Positions 34,225 through 39,516 of a stretch of DNA of 39,516 nucleotides are shown here, piece by piece (position 1 is the first letter of the stretch; every line of letters begins with the position of its first letter). The notes under the pieces were generated by a model. That model made no database searches and was not told the origin of the DNA. It saw only the letters and a list, made by a program, of their open reading frames with translations. Source of the stretch: Cacconaster sp045114175. GTDB lineage: Bacteria; Bacteroidota; Bacteroidia; Bacteroidales; UBA932. The stretch covers positions 1-39,516 of the forward strand of contig JBGUJZ010000013.1 in the NCBI GenBank assembly GCA_045114175.1. The letters are read 5' to 3'. Made by a program: the position numbers and the translations under genes.

Positions 34225-35073
34225 ATGATTTTAATTGCAGACAGCGGAGCTTCCAAGACCGACTGGGCTTGTGTATCGCGCGAGACGAAGGCCGTTATCC
34301 GGTTTGGCAGCCAGGGCTATAACCCCAATTATATTACGGGTCCCCAGATCGTAGAGGATATCCGGAAGAACCTCCCCGACGGCTTCCCGGTGGACGAGGT
34401 CAAGGAGATCTACTTCTACGGCGCCGGCGTCACCGAGCTTCAATATCCCTTTATGCGAGAGACCCTCAAGAAAGTCTTCACGAAGGCGGAAACCGTCTTT
34501 ATCGCCATGGATACGCTGGCTTCCTGCCGCGCCTTGCTGCAGGCGGAACCCGGCTTTGCAGCCATTCTGGGCACGGGTGCCAACTCCTGCCTCTATGACG
34601 GCTGCAACGAGGGGCTGAACGTGGATTCCTGCGGCTTTATCCTGGGCGACGAAGGCTCCGGTGGCAACCTCGGCAAGCGGATGATTACAGACTATATTCG
34701 CCGCAACATGCCGGAGAAGGTTTACAAGATTGTGGGCGAAGCGCTCGGCAAAAACAACGACGAACTGCTGGACCAGATCTACACCAAACCCTTCCCCAAC
34801 CGCTACTGCGCGCAGTATGCCAAGTTCATCGCACAGCACCTGGATTTCGATCCCTATTTCCCGAACCTCGTGACCGACGCCTTCCGGCAGTTCTTCCTGC
34901 TGATCGTTACCCACTACCCTGATTATCAGAAATATACATTCAACGCCGTGGGTAGCGTGGCGTACTATTTCAAGCCACTGCTGCAGAAGGTCGTGGAAGA
35001 GTTCGGCATGAAGATGGGCGTGATCCTGCAGGCCCCGATGGAAGGACTCATCAAGTATCATCTCAACAACTAG
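34225..35073 (+). CDS. BadF/BadG/BcrA-type ATPase: N-acetylglucosamine or N-acetylmuramic acid kinase
   Basis: 282 residues of the ASKHA kinase fold, no signal peptide. Seen: 'LIADSGASKTDWACV' (phosphate 1 loop), 'FYGAGVTE', 'FAAILGTGANSCLYDG' (phosphate 2), 'GFILGDEGSGGNLGKRM' and C-terminal 'NAVGSVAYYFKPLL'. Relatives include GlcNAc kinase and the MurNAc/GlcNAc kinase MurK of clostridia and Tannerella. It should phosphorylate C6 of an imported amino sugar; with MurQ in the same operon MurNAc is a good candidate, GlcNAc released by the GH20 enzymes another. It lies 6 nt before the sugar transporter gene, giving a kinase-transporter pair. Confidence 0.87.
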   Translation: MILIADSGASKTDWACVSRETKAVIRFGSQGYNPNYITGPQIVEDIRKNLPDGFPVDEVKEIYFYGAGVTELQYPFMRETLKKVFTKAETVFIAMDTLASCRALLQAEPGFAAILGTGANSCLYDGCNEGLNVDSCGFILGDEGSGGNLGKRMITDYIRRNMPEKVYKIVGEALGKNNDELLDQIYTKPFPNRYCAQYAKFIAQHLDFDPYFPNLVTDAFRQFFLLIVTHYPDYQKYTFNAVGSVAYYFKPLLQKVVEEFGMKMGVILQAPMEGLIKYHLNN

Positions 35074-35079
35074 ATTCCT

Positions 35080-36270
35080 ATGCCCAAGAACAAGTATATC
35101 GTTCCCCTCGCCTTTATCGGCATGATGTTTTTCACGGTGGGTTTCGCCGTAGGCATCAACGGCTATTTCGTGCCGTTCCTTGAGAACAACCTGCATCTGA
35201 GCTCCGCACAGAGCTACCTGGTGATTGCAGCCACCTTCTTGGCTTTCCTGATTTTCAGCTTCCCGGCTGCCGCCATCATCGCCAAAATCGGGTACAAACG
35301 CACGATGTCCGTGTCGTTCTTCCTCTTTGCAGCAGCCTTTGCACTCTTTATCCCCGCAGCGCACCTGGAGAGTTTTGCCCTCTACCTGCTGGCCTGCTTC
35401 CTGAGCGGAACGGCCAACACCGTGCTGCAGGCGGCCATCAACCCCTACGTGACCATCCTCGGCCCGATTGACAGTGCGGCCCGGCGCATCAGCATCATGG
35501 GTATCTGCAACTCGGTGGCCCTGGCGCTGCCGTCGGTTTTCATTGCAGCCGTAACGCGCAAACCCATCGAACAGGTAGGTCTGACGGACCTCAATACCCC
35601 GCTGCTGATTATCGTGGGCGTGATGATCGTCTTTGGCCTGGCCACCATCTTTGCACCGCTGGAGGAGATTAAGGCGCAAGGTGAAGAGAATGAGGAAGAT
35701 TGCCCCTACGCTGCCGGCAAGAAGAGCATCTGGCAGTTCCCGCACCTGATTCTGGGCGCGCTCTCCATCTTCGTCTATGTGGGCGTGGAGAACCTCGCGC
35801 TGCTGACTGTGCTGGACTACGCACAGGATCTGGGGCTCCCCAATCCGGAGCGTTACACCATCTTCCCGGGCCTTGGAATGGCTATCGGATATATCGTGGG
35901 CATCATCTGCATCCCCAAGATCATCTCGCAGGTCAAGGCGCTGCGCATCTGCACTTGGATGGCGGTGGTCATGTCGCTCTGCATCGTGCTGACGCCCGGA
36001 CCGGTTTCGGTCTGGTTCGTGGCGCTGCTGAGCCTCGCCTGCTCGCTGATGTACCCGGCTATCTGGCCGCTGGCTATCACCGACTTGGGCAAGTTCACCA
36101 AGAAGGGCTCCTCCCTGCTGGTGGCAGCCATCGGCGGTGGTGCGCTGATCCCCGTTCTCTTCGGTTTCCTGAAGGACGGCCTGGGCCCGCAGAACGCTTA
36201 CTGGGTCTGCCTGCCGCTCTATCTGATTATCATGTTCTACGCCTACAAGGGCTATAAAATCCGCCGTTAA
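35080..36270 (+). CDS. Sugar MFS transporter, FucP/NagP-like
   Basis: 396 residues with about twelve hydrophobic membrane segments. Seen: 'GMMFFTVGFAVGINGYFVPFLENNLHLSSAQSYLV' region (first two helices), 'AAIIAKIGYKRTMSVSFF' (cytoplasmic loop 2-3 motif), and 'GTANTVLQAAINPYVTILGP', the 'NTVLQ..INP' hallmark of the fucose/glucose-galactose/NagP permease group. It is expected to import a monosaccharide with protons across the inner membrane. With MurQ and a BadF kinase it would fit the role MurT has in Tannerella forsythia; GlcNAc import (NagP) is equally possible. One nt-level detail: its stop codon abuts the ATG of the next gene. Confidence 0.9.
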   Translation: MPKNKYIVPLAFIGMMFFTVGFAVGINGYFVPFLENNLHLSSAQSYLVIAATFLAFLIFSFPAAAIIAKIGYKRTMSVSFFLFAAAFALFIPAAHLESFALYLLACFLSGTANTVLQAAINPYVTILGPIDSAARRISIMGICNSVALALPSVFIAAVTRKPIEQVGLTDLNTPLLIIVGVMIVFGLATIFAPLEEIKAQGEENEEDCPYAAGKKSIWQFPHLILGALSIFVYVGVENLALLTVLDYAQDLGLPNPERYTIFPGLGMAIGYIVGIICIPKIISQVKALRICTWMAVVMSLCIVLTPGPVSVWFVALLSLACSLMYPAIWPLAITDLGKFTKKGSSLLVAAIGGGALIPVLFGFLKDGLGPQNAYWVCLPLYLIIMFYAYKGYKIRR

Positions 36271-37350
36271 ATGGAACTTCTTGAGCTCGCTTCCCGATTC
36301 GCGCTGCGCGGCAAGGTGACCGACGTCCGGCCGCTGGGCGAAGGCTTTATCAACGACACCTATTGCGTCTTTATGGACGGGGCTGCCAAGCCCGCCTATA
36401 TCCTGCAACGCAAGAACCACCTGGTCTTCCCGAATGTGCCCGCCATGATGGACAACATCGTGGCAGTGACGCGCCATATTAAGGCAAAAGTGGCTGATCC
36501 CGAACGCGGTACGCTGACCGTCGTGCCGGCGCTGGATGGCAAGTGGTACGTGCAGGATGAGAAAGGCAATTTCTGGGCAGTCTGCACCTTCATCCAGGGC
36601 AGCAAGAGCTATGAGCGGGCCGACACGCCGGAACTCGCGCGCCAGGGCGGCCTGGGGCTGGGTTTATTCCACCGCCAGGTGGCCGATTTCACCCAGCCGC
36701 TGACCGAGATAATCAAGGGATTCCACAACATCCGCTTCCGCTTCTCGCAGTGGGATGAATCACTGCGCCGCGATGCGGCCGGACGGGTGGCTTCACTGCA
36801 GGAAGAGATTGGTTGGATCGAATCACGCCGCGCACAGATGCTCGCCTTCTGGGAGCTGTTCGAGAAGGGCGAAATCCCTACCCGCGCAACGCATAACGAC
36901 ACCAAGATCAGCAACTTCCTCTTTGACGCCAAGACGGGCGAAGTGCTCTGCGCCATCGACCTCGACACGCTGATGTCCTCCACCCTGCTCAACGATGTGG
37001 GCGACGCCCTGCGTTCCTACACCAACTCGGGAGCGGAGGATGATCCGGACCTTTCGAAGGTTTCCATGTCGATGCCTTTCTTCCAGGCCTATATGGAGGG
37101 TTACCTCTCGCAGATGGCCGGATCGCTCGCCCCCATCGAGGTCAAGTATCTGGCCTTCAGCGGCCTCTATATCACCTACGAACAGGTGCTGCGCTTCCTG
37201 ATGGACTACATCGACGGCGACACCTACTACAAGACCCGCTATCCGGAGCACAACCTGGTGCGCACCCGCGCCCAGTACAAGCTGTTAACCTCCATGGAGG
37301 AGCAGCTGCCGGCAATGGAGGCTGTTGTTCAGAAGCTTGTACGGAATTGA
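36271..37350 (+). CDS. Aminoglycoside-phosphotransferase-fold kinase, N-acetylhexosamine 1-kinase (NahK)-like
   Basis: 359 residues, cytoplasmic. N-lobe: 'VRPLGEGFINDTYCV' (glycine-rich loop) and 'AYILQRKNHLVFPNVPAMMDNI' (ATP-binding Lys region). C-lobe: 'THNDTKISNFLFD' with catalytic Asp210 and metal-binding Asn215, and 'AIDLDTLMSSTLLNDVGDALR' with Asp230/Asp232. The 'HNDTK.(S/N)N' plus 'IDLDT' pattern matches NahK-type enzymes, which put phosphate on C1 of GlcNAc or GalNAc. Many Bacteroidota paralogues are uncharacterised. It starts right behind the transporter stop and overlaps the HAD phosphatase by 1 nt (TGATG), suggesting a coupled step. Substrate not proven. Confidence 0.82.
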   Translation: MELLELASRFALRGKVTDVRPLGEGFINDTYCVFMDGAAKPAYILQRKNHLVFPNVPAMMDNIVAVTRHIKAKVADPERGTLTVVPALDGKWYVQDEKGNFWAVCTFIQGSKSYERADTPELARQGGLGLGLFHRQVADFTQPLTEIIKGFHNIRFRFSQWDESLRRDAAGRVASLQEEIGWIESRRAQMLAFWELFEKGEIPTRATHNDTKISNFLFDAKTGEVLCAIDLDTLMSSTLLNDVGDALRSYTNSGAEDDPDLSKVSMSMPFFQAYMEGYLSQMAGSLAPIEVKYLAFSGLYITYEQVLRFLMDYIDGDTYYKTRYPEHNLVRTRAQYKLLTSMEEQLPAMEAVVQKLVRN

Positions 37351-37991
37351 TGTTCAAGCTGGTTATTTTCGATATCGACGGGACGCTGATCGACTCTGAG
37401 AAGACCGGCGTCCTTTCGTTGATACAGACCATCCGGGAACTGACCGGACGGGAGGTTCCCTACGACGAGGCCTACCGCTGGTTCGGCATCTCCAGTGCCG
37501 ACGTTTCACGCGATTTGCATTACCGCGACGCCGTGGGATTCGGCGAACGCTGGGAGGAGAATTACGTGGGGCTCTCTCACCTGATCAAACCCTTCCCGGG
37601 GACGCTGGAGATGGTCGCAGCCATCAAGGCGGCAGGCTTCCGCACCGGCATCGTCACCGCCCGCAACCACTTCGAGTTCGACAAGGACGAGCACGTCAAG
37701 CCCTTCCTACCCCACATTGACCACATTGTCTGCGCAGACGACACCACCCGCCGCAAGCCCGACCCGGAGCCGATGCGCTACTGCGTAAAACTCGCCTCCG
37801 AGGCGTCCAGAGCACCGATTTCTCCCGCTGAAGCCATCTACTTCGGCGACACCGTCTACGACTGCAACTGCGCCCACGGCGCCGGCTGCCGCTTTGCCCT
37901 CGCCGACTGGCGCCACCGCGGCCTCCAGTCCATCCCCGCAGACTTCCACTTCTCCTCCACCCCCTCCGCCCTGAAGATTCTCGGCCTCTGA
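37350..37991 (+). CDS. HAD-family hydrolase (phosphatase or phosphomutase-like)
   Basis: 213 residues from ATG 37350, which overlaps the preceding stop; a TTG one codon earlier is less likely. Motif I is 'FDIDGTLID' (Asp8 nucleophile, Asp10), motif II lies in 'TGIVTARN', motif III is the Lys of 'RRKPDPEP', motif IV is 'YFGDTVYDC'. A helical cap (about 18-80) places it in subfamily I with phosphoglycolate phosphatase and beta-phosphoglucomutase-like enzymes. Position at the end of an amino-sugar operon suggests a sugar-phosphate substrate, but the sequence does not show which. Confidence 0.87.
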   Translation: MFKLVIFDIDGTLIDSEKTGVLSLIQTIRELTGREVPYDEAYRWFGISSADVSRDLHYRDAVGFGERWEENYVGLSHLIKPFPGTLEMVAAIKAAGFRTGIVTARNHFEFDKDEHVKPFLPHIDHIVCADDTTRRKPDPEPMRYCVKLASEASRAPISPAEAIYFGDTVYDCNCAHGAGCRFALADWRHRGLQSIPADFHFSSTPSALKILGL

Positions 37992-37997
37992 GTCTAT

Positions 37998-38021
37998 GCC
38001 AAGGATTCCGACGCGCGGCAC
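37998..38021 (+). repeat. Left copy of imperfect 24-bp direct repeat flanking the transposase unit
   Basis: GCCAAGGATTCCG[A]CGCG[C]GGCAC, matching the copy at 39434-39457 with two mismatches. The pair brackets the transposase and all four palindromes. Confidence 0.6.
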
Positions 38022-38028
38022 GCGCGTC
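38010..38028 (+). terminator. Possible terminator hairpin after the HAD gene
   Basis: GACGCGC (38010-38016) pairs with GCGCGTC (38022-38028) around a 5-nt loop, followed by TGGTTTGTTT. It lies 19 nt after the last operon stop. The T-run is interrupted, so efficiency is uncertain, and it overlaps the direct repeat. Confidence 0.4.
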
Positions 38029-38178
38029 TGGTTTGTTTGGTGCGAGGCACATCTGCCACCTTGGCTGCGAATGCCATCCTTTGCACGTTGGGAATCTCCC
38101 CGCAGCTGGCTGGAGGAAAGCCGCTGCTCTCCGGGATCGAGCAGCGACGCTGCCGGCAAAAACACAAGCCGTCACTTA

Positions 38179-38212
38179 TTCGGGAACAAAAAAGGTGGTT
38201 TTTGTTCCAGTT
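38179..38212. repeat. REP-like palindrome, copy 1
   Basis: TTCGGGAACAAAAAAGG... through GTTCC; imperfect hairpin that loses the final CCGAA symmetry. Its first 30 nt are the exact reverse complement of 38235-38264, so copies 1 and 2 also form a 30-bp perfect inverted repeat with each other. Confidence 0.8.
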
Positions 38213-38230
38213 TCCCTTCTCACCATGGCA

Positions 38231-38264
38231 TTCGGGAACAAAAACCACCTTTTTTGTTCCCGAA
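38231..38264. repeat. REP-like palindrome, copy 2
   Basis: TTCGGGAACAAAAA ... TTTTTGTTCCCGAA with a short CCACC-type centre; the stem is a near-perfect 14 bp. It is the most symmetrical of the four copies and lies 85 nt before the transposase start. Confidence 0.85.
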
Positions 38265-38275
38265 TTGAAACTTTA

Positions 38276-38308
38276 TTTGGAGATGAGCCATGAGATGAAC
38301 TACCTTTA
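38276..38308 (+). promoter_or_regulatory. Candidate promoter of the transposase gene
   Basis: TTTG at 38276-38279 and TACCTTTA at 38301-38308 (one mismatch to TAnnTTTG) with a 21-bp spacer. A start near 38315 would give a leader of about 35 nt before ATG 38350. Confidence 0.4.
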
Positions 38309-38349
38309 CACGTGCCGAACCTTCGAGGCGGTAGAAAAATTGAGTAGTT

Positions 38350-39321
38350 ATGAATAAGGTTCATTCTATGAACGGCGCCACCAGCGCCCTTTCATTCTCG
38401 GAAAAAGAGAATCGTTGTCAGGTTACATTTAACCATTGTACTCGTCATGGGGAGTGCTTCTTCCATCTGTGTACCCCAGGCGATGGCCAGCAGGTAATCT
38501 TTTCTACCAGAGAAGAGTACGAGGCTGCCATGTTAATCATCGCCATCTGTTTGTACGAATGCAAGAACGTTATAATTATCACCTTTGAATTGATGAGTAA
38601 CCACGTGCATTTTATCCTGCTGGGAACACCGTCTGCTATCGAAGAGTTCTTCACCCTTTTTAAGTCCAAATTGCAGAAACATTTGAAGAGAGTATCGAGC
38701 AGCATTTCTTTAAAACAGTTTGTCCCTAAGATGATTCAGATTGACACGCTCGAGTCGCTTCGAAATCAAATAGTCTACACGAATCGTAACGCTTATATAG
38801 TCGATCCCGATGAAACACCGTTCACATATCTCTATGGTGCCAATAGCTACTATTTTAACCCGATGACAAAGTACTTGTCTACTCGTAATTATGGAGACTT
38901 AACGGTACGCGAAAAGAAGGAACTACTTCATTCTCACCATCTTGATTATCCGGACAATTACAAGGTCTTTGGCCGATACATTTTACCAAGCAGTTTCTGC
39001 AGCATAGCCTTGGGCGAAGCAATGTTCAGGGATGCCCGACACTACTTTCACAAAATATCCCGGGACATCGAATCATACAAAGAGATAGCCTCTCTGCTGG
39101 GGGACAAAGTCTATTATACCGACGACGAGTTGGTTTCAATACTCTACGGAATCTGTAAAAAGGAGTTCGAAGGACAAAAGCCGTCTCTTCTCTCCGCTCA
39201 AGACAAACTCACTGTCGCCCGCAGGCTTCATTTTGACTACAATGCGGATAATGCTAAAATAATCAGACTTTTGAGAGTAAGTCCAAACGTTATTGAGGAG
39301 ATATTCCCGACTAAAAAGTAG
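38350..39321 (+). CDS. REP-associated tyrosine transposase (RAYT, Y1/HUH family)
   Basis: 323 residues. The HUH motif is 'MSNHVHFILL' (His85, His87), and 'IVYTNRNAYIV' gives the catalytic Tyr143 with Asn147 four residues later, matching the Y...N pattern of Y1 transposases. The C-terminal 'RLHFDYNADNAKIIRLLRVS' looks like a helix-turn-helix extension usual in RAYTs. Such proteins bind and nick single-stranded REP hairpins. Four palindromes, two on each side, are the likely substrates. The gene is visibly AT-richer than all its neighbours and uses different codons, a sign of separate origin. It appears intact. Unlike IS200/IS605 elements there is no tnpB and no clear subterminal hairpin pair other than the REPs. 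Confidence 0.85.
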   Translation: MNKVHSMNGATSALSFSEKENRCQVTFNHCTRHGECFFHLCTPGDGQQVIFSTREEYEAAMLIIAICLYECKNVIIITFELMSNHVHFILLGTPSAIEEFFTLFKSKLQKHLKRVSSSISLKQFVPKMIQIDTLESLRNQIVYTNRNAYIVDPDETPFTYLYGANSYYFNPMTKYLSTRNYGDLTVREKKELLHSHHLDYPDNYKVFGRYILPSSFCSIALGEAMFRDARHYFHKISRDIESYKEIASLLGDKVYYTDDELVSILYGICKKEFEGQKPSLLSAQDKLTVARRLHFDYNADNAKIIRLLRVSPNVIEEIFPTKK

Positions 39322-39323
39322 AA

Positions 39324-39357
39324 TTGGGGAACAAAATAGCCCATTTTTGTTCCCGAA
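39324..39357. repeat. REP-like palindrome, copy 3
   Basis: TTGGGGAACAAAA ... TTTTTGTTCCCGAA, starting 3 nt after the transposase stop, so it may also act as its terminator. Stem has one G-T type mismatch near the base. Confidence 0.8.
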
Positions 39358-39375
39358 CGCCACCTTCAGATGATA

Positions 39376-39409
39376 AACGGGAACAAATATGGCGGTTTTT
39401 GTTCCCGAA
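39376..39409. repeat. REP-like palindrome, copy 4
   Basis: AACGGGAACAAAT ... TTTTTGTTCCCGAA, 18 nt after copy 3. Same arms GGGAACAAA / TTTGTTCCC as the other copies with a variable centre. Confidence 0.8.
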
Positions 39410-39433
39410 TAAAGAATGGTGGTGGGTAAAGCC

Positions 39434-39457
39434 GCCAAGGATTCCGGCGCGAGGCAC
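39434..39457 (+). repeat. Right copy of imperfect 24-bp direct repeat
   Basis: GCCAAGGATTCCG[G]CGCG[A]GGCAC; see the left copy at 37998-38021. Both copies are followed by GC-rich sequence containing CGCTGCCGGCA. Confidence 0.6.
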
Positions 39458-39458
39458 A

Positions 39459-39487
39459 GTGTGCCGGCAGCGGCGCTGCCGGCACAC
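39459..39487. repeat. GC-rich perfect hairpin near the right window edge
   Basis: GTGTGCCGGCAGC (39459-39471) pairs with GCTGCCGGCACAC (39475-39487) around a 3-nt GGC loop, 13 bp without mismatch. No T-run follows. It may belong to the repeat family that contains the 24-bp direct repeat, or to a feature beyond the window. Confidence 0.6.
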
Positions 39488-39516
39488 GATACGCCGGATA
39501 ACGAACCAACAAATGT

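Larger units (their letters stand above)
37992..38349. other. 358-nt gene-free stretch between the operon end and the transposase
   Basis: No supported gene; the short plus- and minus-strand frames here run through palindromes and resemble nothing. It holds a direct-repeat copy at 37998-38021, a small hairpin at 38010-38028, two REP-like palindromes at 38179-38212 and 38231-38264, and a promoter-like pair at 38276-38308. Base composition shifts from GC-rich to AT-richer across it. Confidence 0.7.
38179..39409 (+). mobile_element. RAYT/REP unit (transposase with two palindromes on each side)
   Basis: The unit runs from palindrome copy 1 through the transposase to copy 4. The two-by-two arrangement is the typical form of a REPtron, a RAYT gene with its cognate REP doublets. 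Exact element borders are not determined; the 24-bp direct repeat further out could mark a larger unit. Confidence 0.7.

Noticed and set aside
34231..36477. 748-codon minus-strand open frame opposite the kinase and transporter genes
   Set aside because: It spans two unrelated sense genes with clear family motifs and is His/Gln/Asp-rich low-complexity, typical of antisense frames in GC-rich DNA.
37996..38357. Several overlapping 80-110-codon frames between the HAD and transposase genes
   Set aside because: They read through palindromes and repeats, conflict with one another, and show no protein-like features.
38179..39409. CRISPR array made of the repeated GGGAACAAA palindromes
   Set aside because: Only four copies, separated by a gene, with irregular spacing and no spacers; they fit REP elements of a RAYT.
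1..39516. tRNA, rRNA or known riboswitch
   Set aside because: No cloverleaf with a TTCGANNC-type arm, no rRNA signature and no recognisable riboswitch core was seen by eye; a covariance-model scan would settle it.

Overview
The window reads as a chromosomal segment of a GC-rich gut- or rumen-type Bacteroidales. The grounds are a SusC/SusD pair, many Bacteroidota lipoproteins with signal peptides ending in a Cys, BACON domains, a DUF5689 protein, a TamL-type lipoprotein, almost no Shine-Dalgarno sequences, and promoters of the TTTG / TAnnTTTG type. Genus cannot be fixed from sequence alone. No rRNA, tRNA or CRISPR array was seen.

Region 1 (1-14408, plus strand) is a tightly packed run of nine genes. 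The first six encode envelope proteins: a 5'-truncated BACON/OB-fold repeat protein, a secreted DRGH-type DNA/RNA nuclease, an endonuclease/exonuclease/phosphatase-family enzyme, a TonB-dependent receptor without a SusD partner, a DUF5689 OB-fold lipoprotein, and TamL. The first five together look like a locus for degrading and taking up extracellular nucleic acid (inference). TamL is followed by three cytoplasmic genes: a phosphofructokinase with pyrophosphate-type signature residues, a TrmH/SpoU RNA methyltransferase, and a NagB-like/PIG-L fusion. A convergent CBM9-like gene (14510-15154, minus) closes this part, with a striking interleaved inverted repeat at the junction.

Region 2 (15375-37991, plus strand) is a 13-gene, roughly 22.6-kb run with gaps of 0-61 nt and one good promoter at its head. 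It encodes a ceramidase-family hydrolase, two GH20 beta-N-acetylhexosaminidases, MurQ, SusC and SusD, two paralogous TIM-barrel glycosidase-like lipoproteins (one with a lamin-tail domain), a 1486-residue lipoprotein built of six modules resembling pseudomurein-binding repeats, and a lipoprotein with three such repeats plus a Cys-His-Asp transglutaminase-like domain resembling methanogen pseudomurein endoisopeptidases (peptidase family C71). It ends with a BadF-type aminosugar kinase, a FucP/NagP-like sugar transporter, a NahK-like kinase and a HAD phosphatase. This has the logic of a polysaccharide utilisation locus for an amino-sugar cell-wall polymer: bind, cut peptide cross-links, cut glycan, import, phosphorylate. 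The most exciting reading is that the target is archaeal pseudomurein of methanogens. MurQ, which acts on MurNAc-6-phosphate, argues that bacterial murein may be the substrate instead or as well. The pseudomurein reading is inference from remembered family resemblances, not from a search.

Region 3 (37992-39516) is an AT-richer mobile insertion: a REP-associated tyrosine (Y1/HUH) transposase gene flanked on each side by two copies of a ~34-nt palindrome, and outside those by an imperfect 24-bp direct repeat.
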